DNA of 46,482 nucleotides, from NCBI GenBank assembly GCA_944350285.1, contig CALVOL010000003.1:1-46482 (forward strand), given 5' to 3'. The position numbers and the translations under genes were made by a program. The notes under the pieces were generated by a model. The model was not told where the DNA came from. It searched no databases and saw only the letters and a list, made by a program, of their open reading frames with translations. This document shows positions 15,568 to 22,112 of the stretch, piece by piece. Position 1 is the stretch's first letter, and the number at the start of each line of letters is the position of its first letter. This DNA is from an uncultured Bacilli bacterium (lineage in GTDB: Bacteria > Bacillota_I > Bacilli_A > RF39 > UBA660).

Positions 15568-16041
15568 TTGAGTTACCCAGATTTTAAAACTCAAATCAAA
15601 GAGATACGAAGGGAGGCAATTGAAATAGGCTTTTCCATTTCAACTATGAATGGCTATGAAAGAATATGGAACAAGTTTATAAATTGGAAACAAGAAGAAC
15701 ATTTTGTATATCAAGAAGAAGATTATAATCAGTTTTTGTTGGAATACTATCACTTTGATGTTTCAACTTATACTTCCAAATCGAAGTCTAGACATCAAGA
15801 ACTGATGAGATCAAAAAGAATAGTAGATGACTTTGATACTTATAAGGAATGGATTCAAAGAAGATGTTTACCAAACAACTTATATTGTGAATATCCTAAA
15901 GAATGGAATCCAGTCGTTGAAAAGTATTTCACTTATTGTAAAGAAGAAAAAGAGAATGCTTCAAGCTCCATTAAATTGAAACAACAATTACCAGATTGGA
16001 ATGATGACAAGGATTTACTAAACCAGCTTTTAAATCTATAG
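15568..16041 (+). CDS. protein resembling the N-terminal (core-binding) part of a tyrosine recombinase
   Basis: About 157 residues, if read from the TTG at 15568, which has AAAGG some 11 bases upstream; in-frame GTG codons at 15541 and 15559 are alternatives. The segment FSISTMNGYERIWNKFINW and the later EEDYNQFLLEYYHFDV and SKSRHQELMRSKRIVDDFD have the helical pattern of the SAM-like DNA-binding domain of tyrosine recombinases. The catalytic domain with its R...HxxR...Y residues is absent: the frame ends at TAG exactly where the right inverted repeat begins. A hairpin GCTGGCA-AAGG-TGTCAGC (15531-15548) sits just upstream. It may be a stand-alone DNA-binding factor or a truncated gene. The family assignment is tentative. 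Confidence 0.5.
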   Translation: MSYPDFKTQIKEIRREAIEIGFSISTMNGYERIWNKFINWKQEEHFVYQEEDYNQFLLEYYHFDVSTYTSKSKSRHQELMRSKRIVDDFDTYKEWIQRRCLPNNLYCEYPKEWNPVVEKYFTYCKEEKENASSSIKLKQQLPDWNDDKDLLNQLLNL

Positions 16042-16126
16042 ACGTTATCAGGGAAAATAGCAAAAGAAAAGCCCTTAAATAAAGGCTTGATTAAGAATTT
16101 CCCTGATAATCTTAATTCCTCGATAA
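16041..16126 (-). repeat. right 86-bp inverted repeat
   Basis: Inverted partner of 15432-15517 (six mismatches, no gaps). Its outer 15 bases encode the last four codons and stop (LSRN, TAA) of the surface-protein gene on the minus strand. Confidence 0.92.
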
Positions 16127-17557
16127 TTGATATGGATTGGACTCACTGCCATCTCCTCCAAATATTTTTACGTTAGAAGATAAATATAATGCAGGAGAGA
16201 CAACAACATATGTATCGCGTGCGTAAGTATTAGCCACGAATCCTATCTTATCCACAAAGAATACAAGATTAGAAGTACTTGAATCCGGGGTCAATGTCCA
16301 TTGATAAATTCCACTCTTATATAACCAGTTATTATTATAACAATCTTCGTAATTACGCCAATCATACAAAGTATAAGATAAACATATATTTCTATTTGTA
16401 TTAATTCCTCCGCTGGTTGCATATCCATAATCACTTGGATACATTAATCCGATTTGTCCTGTCCATTCGGTTGGTCTACCGCTATAAACCTCTGTACCTC
16501 TTTCATATGTATAATAAGTAGAAGTAACATTTGTAAGTGAAGATAAGCCTCCTAAACTCCAGATAGCATCATTGAGCATCTCCTTATATGGACTTTGAAT
16601 TCCATTCAAATAAATGGTATTCAATTCCTCCTGTAAAGTGGCAATACTCCAATCATTTACATTACCAGTATTCCATGCCATGCCCATGCTATATGGCTCA
16701 TCCTTAATAATTTTCAGTCTTGATTCTTTGTTACCATTTCCATCCTCGATATTATTCATTACTCCTATGATGCGCCATAATTCATTATTAAAAGACACAT
16801 AGTTATTTGGATCTGCTCCTATATATCTTAAATTATTATCTACCGTTTCATCATATACGAGTTCTTCACTCTTTTCGGCATTCTTGATCATACAATTTGA
16901 TGCTGTATCGTCACATAATGCTAATGCTTCACTAAAACTTATCTTTTCATTAATAATTCTTACACTGATAGTTCCACTAAAAGTAAGTCCTTGTTGATTA
17001 TCTTGATTGCCATTGTTCTTATAATGATACACTAAATAATAGGTTGTTTTCTCAAGTGTACTTACATCAAAGTCTGCTTGCTCTAATATGATTTGAGAGT
17101 TATTTGTAAATGTTCCTTGATATACTAATTCTGGTGTTCCTGTAATATTTAAACTATCTTCTTGATAGAGTTGTTCATTCTCTAATGTTGGATCTGCTAC
17201 ATCTACTGTAATGTTATTACTAATTGGATCAGTTGTTTTATACAAACTAATTTCAATATCTGTTCCAAATTCACTTGGTAATACTCCTGCTAAATCTATT
17301 TCATAAATTCCTATACCATTATCCGAATTCTTTTCGATGGTAAATTCCTGAATTCCTATTTGTCCTGGTAATAAATCATACGATGTAAATACTTTCGTTC
17401 CTGTCCAAAGAATACTTCCTAATCGTTCTGTTGTGATGTTTAAATTCGTTTCATTTCCATCATTTTGATTATTCACTGCAAAGTAGGCTAGTGACACTCC
17501 TATTCCTACTACTAATGTACAAATTATTACTATTAAAATTGTTATTTTTTTGTTCAT
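16112..17557 (-). CDS. surface-exposed protein with N-terminal membrane segment and DUF6273-like C-terminal domain
   Basis: A 481-residue exported protein. The N-terminus MNKKITILIVIICTLVVGIG, then VSLAYFAVNNQ, is a signal anchor of the type seen in camelysin/TasA-like proteins. Residues about 40-210 are a beta-rich domain. The C-terminal part from about 235 (NELWRIIGVM, RLKIIKDEPYSMGMAWN, GLMYPSDYGYATSGG, CLSYTLYDWRNY, WTLTPDSSTSNLVFFV, GGDGSESNPYQL) follows a pattern found in many copies per genome in gut Mollicute-like bacteria (DUF6273-type, named from memory). I use the ATG at 17557, with AAAGGTG upstream. The last four codons lie inside the right repeat of the recombinase element, so the natural C-terminus may have been altered. 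Confidence 0.75.
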   Translation of the reverse strand: MNKKITILIVIICTLVVGIGVSLAYFAVNNQNDGNETNLNITTERLGSILWTGTKVFTSYDLLPGQIGIQEFTIEKNSDNGIGIYEIDLAGVLPSEFGTDIEISLYKTTDPISNNITVDVADPTLENEQLYQEDSLNITGTPELVYQGTFTNNSQIILEQADFDVSTLEKTTYYLVYHYKNNGNQDNQQGLTFSGTISVRIINEKISFSEALALCDDTASNCMIKNAEKSEELVYDETVDNNLRYIGADPNNYVSFNNELWRIIGVMNNIEDGNGNKESRLKIIKDEPYSMGMAWNTGNVNDWSIATLQEELNTIYLNGIQSPYKEMLNDAIWSLGGLSSLTNVTSTYYTYERGTEVYSGRPTEWTGQIGLMYPSDYGYATSGGINTNRNICLSYTLYDWRNYEDCYNNNWLYKSGIYQWTLTPDSSTSNLVFFVDKIGFVANTYARDTYVVVSPALYLSSNVKIFGGDGSESNPYQLSRN

Positions 17558-17646
17558 TTTACTCACCTTTTCTTTGGGGCATCTACTTTTTAGTATTCTC
17601 TATTTCAGTTTATCATAAACCGCACATTATCTCAACTTTAGAGTAT

Positions 17647-17675
17647 TAAAAAAGTAGCCAATTTTTTGGCTACTT
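17647..17675 (-). terminator. terminator of htpG
   Basis: On the minus strand AAGTAGCCA and TGGCTACTT form a perfect 9-bp stem with a 6-base loop, followed by TTTT. The stem includes the TAG stop codon of htpG. Confidence 0.88.
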
Positions 17676-19559
17676 TACCATATACTTGCAAACTAATGAG
17701 GCTATTTCAGTTGGATTTTCTACAGGAAGGCCTTCAATCATACGTGCTTGGGCATATAATACTTTGGCGTAATCTTCTAATTCTTTTTTATCTTTCTTAG
17801 ATAATTTTTTTAGTGTTTTAGCAATTTCATGATTTTGATTAATTTCTAGAACTTTGTTAGCTTTAATACCATTATTAATTGGCATAGAGCTTAGGGCTTT
17901 TTCCATTTCTACAGAAATATCTCCTTTACTACTCAAGCATACTGGATGCTCTTTTAATTTATTCGTAAATCTGATTTCTGATACTTCTGGAACAGACTCT
18001 TTCATAATATCGAATATGTCTTTGGCTTCTTCATTGGCTTTTTTTAATTCTTCTTTCTCTTCTTCTGTATCTAAATCCATCTTTTCGCCGCATACATTGA
18101 TGAAATCTTTTTCCATGTAGTTACGTAATGTCATAAAGACAAATTCATCTACTGGGTCGGTACAATAAAGCACTTCATACCCTTTTTCTGTAGCAGCAGA
18201 AACTTGTGGTAACATTTTTATTTTGTCAACAGTTTCTCCACAGGCATAGTAGATACTCTTTTGGTCTGTTTTCATTCTACTAACATAATCTTTTAATGTT
18301 GTTGTTTTATCTTCAAAAGAAGAATGATAGATTAATAAATCTTGAAGTTTGTCTTTGTTCATACCAAAATCGTTATAAATACCATATTTTAATTGTAAAC
18401 CAAAGTCTTTAAAGAACTTTTCATAATCTTCTTTGTTTTCTTCTAACATGGTTTCTAATTCTTTTTTTATCTTTGACTCAATAGAATTTGCAATTGTTTT
18501 TAAAATACGATTTTGTTGTAATGTTTCTCTTGAGATATTAAGTGTTAAATCTGGGCTATCCACTACACCTTTCATAAAACTAAAGTAATCTGGTAATAGG
18601 TCACTACATTTTTCCATAATTAAAACGCCGTTAGAATAAAGTTGTAATCCTTTTTCATAGTCTTTGGTGTAGAAGTCATATGGAGCATGACTAGGAATAT
18701 AAAGTAAAGCATTATATTCAAATGTTCCTTCTGCTTTGACATGAATATGTCTTAATGGTTTTTCATAATCATTAAATTTATCAGAATAGAATGTGTCATA
18801 ATCTTCATCACTGACTTTTTTCTTATCACGTCTCCAAATTGGTGTTAAAGAATTAATTACTTCTACTTCTGTTACTGTTTCATATTCATCTTCATCATTT
18901 TCGTTTTTCTTTTCTTTTAAATGCGTATGGCTTACTTCCATTTTAATTGGGTATGTAATGTAATCACTGTATTTACGTACTAAAGTTTCTATTTCATATG
19001 TTTCTAGATATTTTGAATAGTCTTCTTCTTCCGTATCTGGTTTGATTGCTAGGATAATATCTGTTCCATATCCTTCTTTTTCTTTTTTTGTAATTGTGTA
19101 TCCATCTACACCAGTTGATTCCCAAAGATAAGCTTCGTCACTGCCATATTTACGAGATAAAACTTCTACTTTTTCGGCTACCATAAAAGCTGAATAAAAA
19201 CCAACACCAAATTGTCCTATAATATCAATGTTTTTCTTGTGTTCGTTATCACTCTTAAATTCTTCTGACCCAGATTTGGCTATTGTACCTAAATTGTTTT
19301 CTAATTCGTCTTTATCCATACCAATTCCGTTGTCGCTTATAGTAAGAGTTCTATTTTCTTTGTTGATTGTAAGGAATATTTCAAAGTCTTTTTTATTTAC
19401 TTTGATACTCTTATCTGTTAGAGACATGTAATGCAGCTTATCAATCGCATCACTTGCATTCGATATGATTTCTCTTAAGAATATTTCTTTATTTGTATAA
19501 ATAGAATTAATCATTAAATCCATCAATTTTTTGGACTCTGTTTTAAATTGTTTTTTCAT
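17670..19559 (-). CDS. htpG: molecular chaperone HtpG (bacterial Hsp90)
   Basis: HtpG is a dimeric ATP-driven cytosolic chaperone. The 629 residues match the family. The GHKL ATPase domain has the Glu/Asn motif REIISNASDAIDKL near residue 30, DNGIGMDKDELENNLGTIA near 80 and GQFGVGFYSAFMVAEKVEV near 120; the middle domain carries GVVDSPDLTLNISRETLQQN; and the C-terminal dimerisation domain follows. I place the start at the ATG at 19559, eight bases from AAAGG. The promoter overlaps a CIRCE operator, so HrcA heat-shock control is likely. The gene is a single unit closed by its own terminator. Confidence 0.97.
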   Translation of the reverse strand: MKKQFKTESKKLMDLMINSIYTNKEIFLREIISNASDAIDKLHYMSLTDKSIKVNKKDFEIFLTINKENRTLTISDNGIGMDKDELENNLGTIAKSGSEEFKSDNEHKKNIDIIGQFGVGFYSAFMVAEKVEVLSRKYGSDEAYLWESTGVDGYTITKKEKEGYGTDIILAIKPDTEEEDYSKYLETYEIETLVRKYSDYITYPIKMEVSHTHLKEKKNENDEDEYETVTEVEVINSLTPIWRRDKKKVSDEDYDTFYSDKFNDYEKPLRHIHVKAEGTFEYNALLYIPSHAPYDFYTKDYEKGLQLYSNGVLIMEKCSDLLPDYFSFMKGVVDSPDLTLNISRETLQQNRILKTIANSIESKIKKELETMLEENKEDYEKFFKDFGLQLKYGIYNDFGMNKDKLQDLLIYHSSFEDKTTTLKDYVSRMKTDQKSIYYACGETVDKIKMLPQVSAATEKGYEVLYCTDPVDEFVFMTLRNYMEKDFINVCGEKMDLDTEEEKEELKKANEEAKDIFDIMKESVPEVSEIRFTNKLKEHPVCLSSKGDISVEMEKALSSMPINNGIKANKVLEINQNHEIAKTLKKLSKKDKKELEDYAKVLYAQARMIEGLPVENPTEIASLVCKYMVK

Positions 19560-19581
19560 TTTCATCACCTTTCACGAGTAT

Positions 19582-19610
19582 AGTGTAACACCATTTTTTA
19601 GCAATGTCAA
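19582..19610 (-). promoter_or_regulatory. htpG promoter
   Basis: On the minus strand TTGACA (19610-19605), 17 bases, TACACT (19587-19582). The -35 box lies inside the CIRCE operator. Confidence 0.75.
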
Positions 19611-19624
19611 CGATTGAGTGCTAA
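19598..19624. promoter_or_regulatory. CIRCE operator (HrcA binding site) of htpG
   Basis: TTAGCAATG, nine bases, GAGTGCTAA. The CIRCE consensus is TTAGCACTC-N9-GAGTGCTAA: the right half is perfect, the left half has two changes, and the spacing is exact. It covers the -35 box of htpG, the usual arrangement for HrcA repression. Confidence 0.88.
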
Positions 19625-19669
19625 TATTTCTGTAAAAAATAAACAAGAAAATATTTCGACATCTTTTTC

Positions 19670-19698
19670 TTGTAAAGCGAAAGTATGTTTGCTATAAT
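19670..19698 (+). promoter_or_regulatory. promoter of the small hydrophobic peptide RNA
   Basis: TTGTAA (19670-19675), 17 bases, TATAAT (19693-19698). It would start a transcript near 19705 that ends at the terminator at 19930-19967, about 260 nt long. Confidence 0.75.
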
Positions 19699-19731
19699 GA
19701 TTACGGATATATCTGAATGTCAGGTGTCTTT

Positions 19732-19760
19732 CCCTTTCCTATTTAACAAAATAGAAAGGG
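19732..19760 (+). promoter_or_regulatory. hairpin hiding the ribosome site of the small peptide
   Basis: CCCTTTC and TATTT (19732-19738, 19740-19744) pair with AAATA and GAAAGGG (19749-19753, 19754-19760) around an AACA loop with one bulged C: 12 bp in all. The AAAGGG half is the Shine-Dalgarno sequence for the ATG at 19770, so translation would be blocked until the RNA is refolded or processed. Confidence 0.8.
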
Positions 19761-19769
19761 GTGGTGCTT

Positions 19770-19859
19770 ATGCGTAAAAGTGAAAAAAAATTATACAGCA
19801 TAATACACCATTTGTTAATAGTAATTTTTATATTACTATTAATAATAATTTTTAAATAG
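19770..19859 (+). CDS. 29-residue hydrophobic peptide, probable type I toxin
   Basis: The peptide has a charged start (MRKSEKKLYSIIHH) followed by one membrane-spanning run (LLIVIFILLLIIIF) and a final Lys. That layout, the isolated promoter, the long untranslated ends, the ribosome site held in a hairpin and the strong terminator are the usual traits of type I toxins such as the Fst/TxpA/Ldr groups, which damage the membrane and are silenced by an antisense RNA. I do not recognise the exact family, and an antisense promoter is not certain. A non-toxin small membrane protein is the alternative. Confidence 0.65.
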   Translation: MRKSEKKLYSIIHHLLIVIFILLLIIIFK

Positions 19860-19874
19860 ATATTTAAAAATTAA

Positions 19875-19908
19875 GGCACCTTAATCAACTTAGGTTGAGT
19901 CGGGTGCC
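19875..19908. ncRNA. structured hairpin downstream of the small peptide; possible antisense RNA end
   Basis: GGCACC (19875-19880) pairs with GGTGCC (19903-19908) and TCAAC (19885-19889) with GTTGA (19894-19898), loop TTAG. Read on the minus strand it is followed by TTAATTTTT, so it could terminate a short convergent antisense RNA; a TATTAT box on that strand near 19916-19921 has no good -35. Either a 3' stability element of the peptide mRNA or the antisense RNA itself. Confidence 0.45.
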
Positions 19909-19929
19909 GATCACAATAATATGGGATTG

Positions 19930-19967
19930 CATCTGATCATCACTTCAGATGTATCCTTTTTTATTTT
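19930..19967 (+). terminator. terminator of the small-peptide RNA
   Basis: CATCTGA and TCAGATG form a 7-bp stem with an 8-base loop (19930-19951), followed after five bases by TTTTTTATTTT. Confidence 0.8.
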
Positions 19968-20014
19968 ATGAAATTTCTTTCATCTATATACATAATAGCA
20001 TAAAATCAGCGCTT

Positions 20015-20494
20015 TTACAAGGTTTCATTTTTCATCAAATTATCTACGATATGATACATTTTATTTGGGTCTTTTATAATTTCTTTTATCTTAGTTGGAT
20101 AAATTTTATAGTTTTCAATTTTCTCAACGTCAATCCATTTGAATGTAATCCACTCACCTTCCAGACCGTGAAATTCTTGTTCTTTTATATCTCCAGTATA
20201 TATTGCTTTATATATTAAGTTTATTTGATGATGATTTAGTCCTTTGTCATGAACTAATTCTTCACTGATAGCGAGTAAATGAATACCCATAAGTCTCCAT
20301 CCTAGTTCTTCTTTTACTTTTCTTTTTAAAGCGTCGATACTTTCTTCATACTCATGTACTTTTCCGCCTACTAATAAGTGTGCTTCTCTTCCCTTTGCTT
20401 GGAAAACAAGAACTTTTGTCATATCTTTGTTAAAGATGCAGGCAGAAACACGATATTGAAAAGAAAAATTATTAGTTTGATAAGTAATATCCAT
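20015..20494 (-). CDS. Nudix hydrolase domain protein
   Basis: A 159-residue protein of the Nudix family, which hydrolyses nucleoside diphosphates linked to other groups. The Nudix box is GGKVHEYEESIDALKRKVKE followed by ELGW, around residues 43-66. It departs from the signature GX5EX7REUXEEXGU at one place: the Glu after Arg is Lys (RKVKEE). The two metal-binding Glu of the EE pair remain, so activity may be altered, not absent. The substrate cannot be read from the sequence. GGAGGT stands ten bases before the ATG. It lies 18 bases downstream of the xer gene and is probably on the same transcript. Confidence 0.82.
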   Translation of the reverse strand: MDITYQTNNFSFQYRVSACIFNKDMTKVLVFQAKGREAHLLVGGKVHEYEESIDALKRKVKEELGWRLMGIHLLAISEELVHDKGLNHHQINLIYKAIYTGDIKEQEFHGLEGEWITFKWIDVEKIENYKIYPTKIKEIIKDPNKMYHIVDNLMKNETL

Positions 20495-20512
20495 CTGTAA
20501 TATAACCTCCGT

Positions 20513-21391
20513 TTATTTCCTTGGCATTTTCTTGAAATATTCTTGTCTTAAATAATCGCTGGTTAAATGCGTATATATTTGAGTCGTACTAAGTTTTTCG
20601 TGTCCTAATAATTCTTGAACCGTTCTAATATCTGCTCCATTTTCTAACATGTGTGTTGCAAAGGTATGGCGAAGAGTGTGGGCAGAAATGTGATGGTTTA
20701 AGGAAGCCTCCTCTACTCTCTTATAAATGATTTCTTCCGCTGTTCGACGGTTCATGGGGGTGCCATGTAAATTTAAAAACAGGTAGTCCGTTGGTTTTTT
20801 TATAAGTCTTTCTCGTACATTTAAATAATCTATAATAGCATCTTTGGCGTAATCACCAAAGAAGACAATCCGTTCCTTTTTTCCTTTTCCTAAAACACGG
20901 ATACTTTGTTCCGAAAAGTTTATATCTTTGAGTTTAATAGAAACGAGTTCGCTAATCCGTAATCCTGTTGCATAAAAAAGTTCAAATAAAGCTCTCGTCA
21001 TATAATCTTTTGGTTTTTCACATTCTGAAAACTTAAATAATTCACGAATTTCTTCATTATTTAAGACGTTTGGCAACTTTCTTTTGATTTTTGGGTTGTG
21101 AATCGTTTTAAAGATATTATTATCGATAAGTTCTTTTTGTTTTAAATAATTATAAAAGCTTCTAATCGCGCTGATATGACGAGAAATAGAAGTATTAGAA
21201 TAACCAAGAGTATCTAAATATTTTAAGTATTCCCAGATTTCATCTTTTGTGATTTTTTTAAAATCAATCTGATGTTCTTCTAAATAGTTTTGAAATTTGG
21301 CAAGTTCATTTTGATAGCCACTTATCGTATTATCACTGTAAGAACGAACATTTTTTATATAATTTAAATACTCCTCTGCTTGAGTTGTCAT
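20513..21391 (-). CDS. tyrosine recombinase XerC/XerD-like
   Basis: A 292-residue site-specific recombinase of Xer length. The N-terminal SAM-like domain (1-105) reads YSDNTISGYQNELAKFQNYL and SISRHISAIRSFYNYLKQK. All catalytic residues are in place: Arg145 in ATGLRISEL, Lys169 in GKGKKER, His238 and Arg241 in HTLRHTFATH, His264 in LLGHEKLSTTQ, and the nucleophile Tyr273 in IYTHL. Chromosome dimer resolution with FtsK is the likely job, but a single-recombinase XerS/XerH-type or element-linked role cannot be excluded. It could also be the enzyme acting on the inverted-repeat element at 15432-16126. Its stop is 18 bases before the Nudix gene and its start 18 bases after the coiled-coil gene. 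Confidence 0.9.
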   Translation of the reverse strand: MTTQAEEYLNYIKNVRSYSDNTISGYQNELAKFQNYLEEHQIDFKKITKDEIWEYLKYLDTLGYSNTSISRHISAIRSFYNYLKQKELIDNNIFKTIHNPKIKRKLPNVLNNEEIRELFKFSECEKPKDYMTRALFELFYATGLRISELVSIKLKDINFSEQSIRVLGKGKKERIVFFGDYAKDAIIDYLNVRERLIKKPTDYLFLNLHGTPMNRRTAEEIIYKRVEEASLNHHISAHTLRHTFATHMLENGADIRTVQELLGHEKLSTTQIYTHLTSDYLRQEYFKKMPRK

Positions 21392-21409
21392 ATCATTGCC
21401 CTTTCTATC

Positions 21410-21973
21410 TTATTTTTTGCTTTTTGCTAATACTCTTTTTATCGCTTCTTCTTGGCCTAACTTAATTGCATCTAGGATAAAGGCATTCTGTAAATCATAA
21501 AATTCACGAACTGTATTATAGCTTTTCGGAAAAATTATTCTGTGTGTTTGTTCAAATAGAGCACAATTTTGAATAGCTATTTCTAAAGTATCAATCCTTT
21601 GTTTTTCTAAATCTACATACACTCTGTATTCTGCTGTTGGATCATTATATTTTACTCTGATGCTTTCTGGCCCGCGAAGAACGTCCCTTGATGAACTATT
21701 CATGTAAGTTCCTAAGTATACAAAAATACTATTTGTTTCTTTGATATGATGAGAATTCATCGCATATGCCTCTGAGGCAAAATCCAAGCAATGTTCCTCT
21801 GTTATCTTTTTAGGTGAGAATTCTTCTATCTCCTGTTGTAGTCTTAAGTATTCTTGTACTAACGGGTGTTTTTCTAGTTCTTTTAAACGAGTCAATTCGT
21901 CAACATTCGTTTGGTATTCTTCCTTTAATTTAAAATAATCCCTTTTTATCTTTTCTAACATTTCTGGTTTCAT
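21410..21973 (-). CDS. hypothetical protein with N-terminal coiled coil
   Basis: A 187-residue soluble protein I do not recognise. Residues 1-55 are a charged coiled coil (LEKIKRDYFKLKEEYQTNVD, then ELTRLKELEKHPLVQEYLRL). The rest is mixed, with SIFVYLGTYMNSSSRDVLRG and a beta-like IRVKYNDPTAEYRVYVDLEK. I choose the ATG at 21973 because AAGGAAGTAGGG precedes it; an upstream extension has no ribosome site. It heads a minus-strand unit with xer and the Nudix gene. A domain of this kind is seen in hypothetical proteins of related bacteria, but I cannot give a function. Confidence 0.55.
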   Translation of the reverse strand: MKPEMLEKIKRDYFKLKEEYQTNVDELTRLKELEKHPLVQEYLRLQQEIEEFSPKKITEEHCLDFASEAYAMNSHHIKETNSIFVYLGTYMNSSSRDVLRGPESIRVKYNDPTAEYRVYVDLEKQRIDTLEIAIQNCALFEQTHRIIFPKSYNTVREFYDLQNAFILDAIKLGQEEAIKRVLAKSKK

Positions 21974-22083
21974 AACCCTACTTCCTTTCATGTCCATTTT
22001 AAGTTTTTTTTGGTTTCTTTGCAAGATTTTCTCGTTAATTTTTTGTGGAAGTTATAAATTCCAATGAAACTCTACTACTTTCG

Positions 22084-22092
22084 TGCTATAAT
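22084..22092 (+). promoter_or_regulatory. extended -10 promoter of murT-gatD
   Basis: TGCTATAAT is an extended -10 box with only a weak -35 (TGAAAC about 16 bases upstream). GGAGGG follows at 22101-22106, seven bases or so before the murT ATG. Confidence 0.6.
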
Positions 22093-22112
22093 AAAAAAGC
22101 GGAGGGTATTTT

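Larger units (their letters stand above)
15432..16126 (+). mobile_element. 695-bp element: palindromic inverted repeats around a recombinase-like fragment
   Basis: Two 86-bp inverted repeats, each able to fold into a nested hairpin, enclose one gene (15568-16041). The gene's stop codon touches the right repeat. No target-site duplication is apparent at the outer edges, so it does not look like a classic insertion sequence. The gene lacks a catalytic domain, so movement would need a helper supplied in trans, such as a full-length tyrosine recombinase. It could be a miniature element, a gene cassette or an invertible segment. Known element families do not come to mind, and copies elsewhere in the genome would settle it. 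Confidence 0.55.

Noticed and set aside
15432-16126. Integron gene cassette with attC sites
   Set aside because: The repeats are palindromic but lack the GTTRRRY/RYYYAAC core sites, and they are in inverted, not direct, orientation; no integrase with the integron insert is seen.
15432-16126. Ordinary insertion sequence
   Set aside because: The repeats are far longer than usual terminal repeats, no transposase is encoded and no target-site duplication is visible.
19860-19967. Riboswitch
   Set aside because: No plus-strand gene follows until 22113 and the RNA ends in a terminator; the hairpins fit the 3' end of the small-peptide transcript better.
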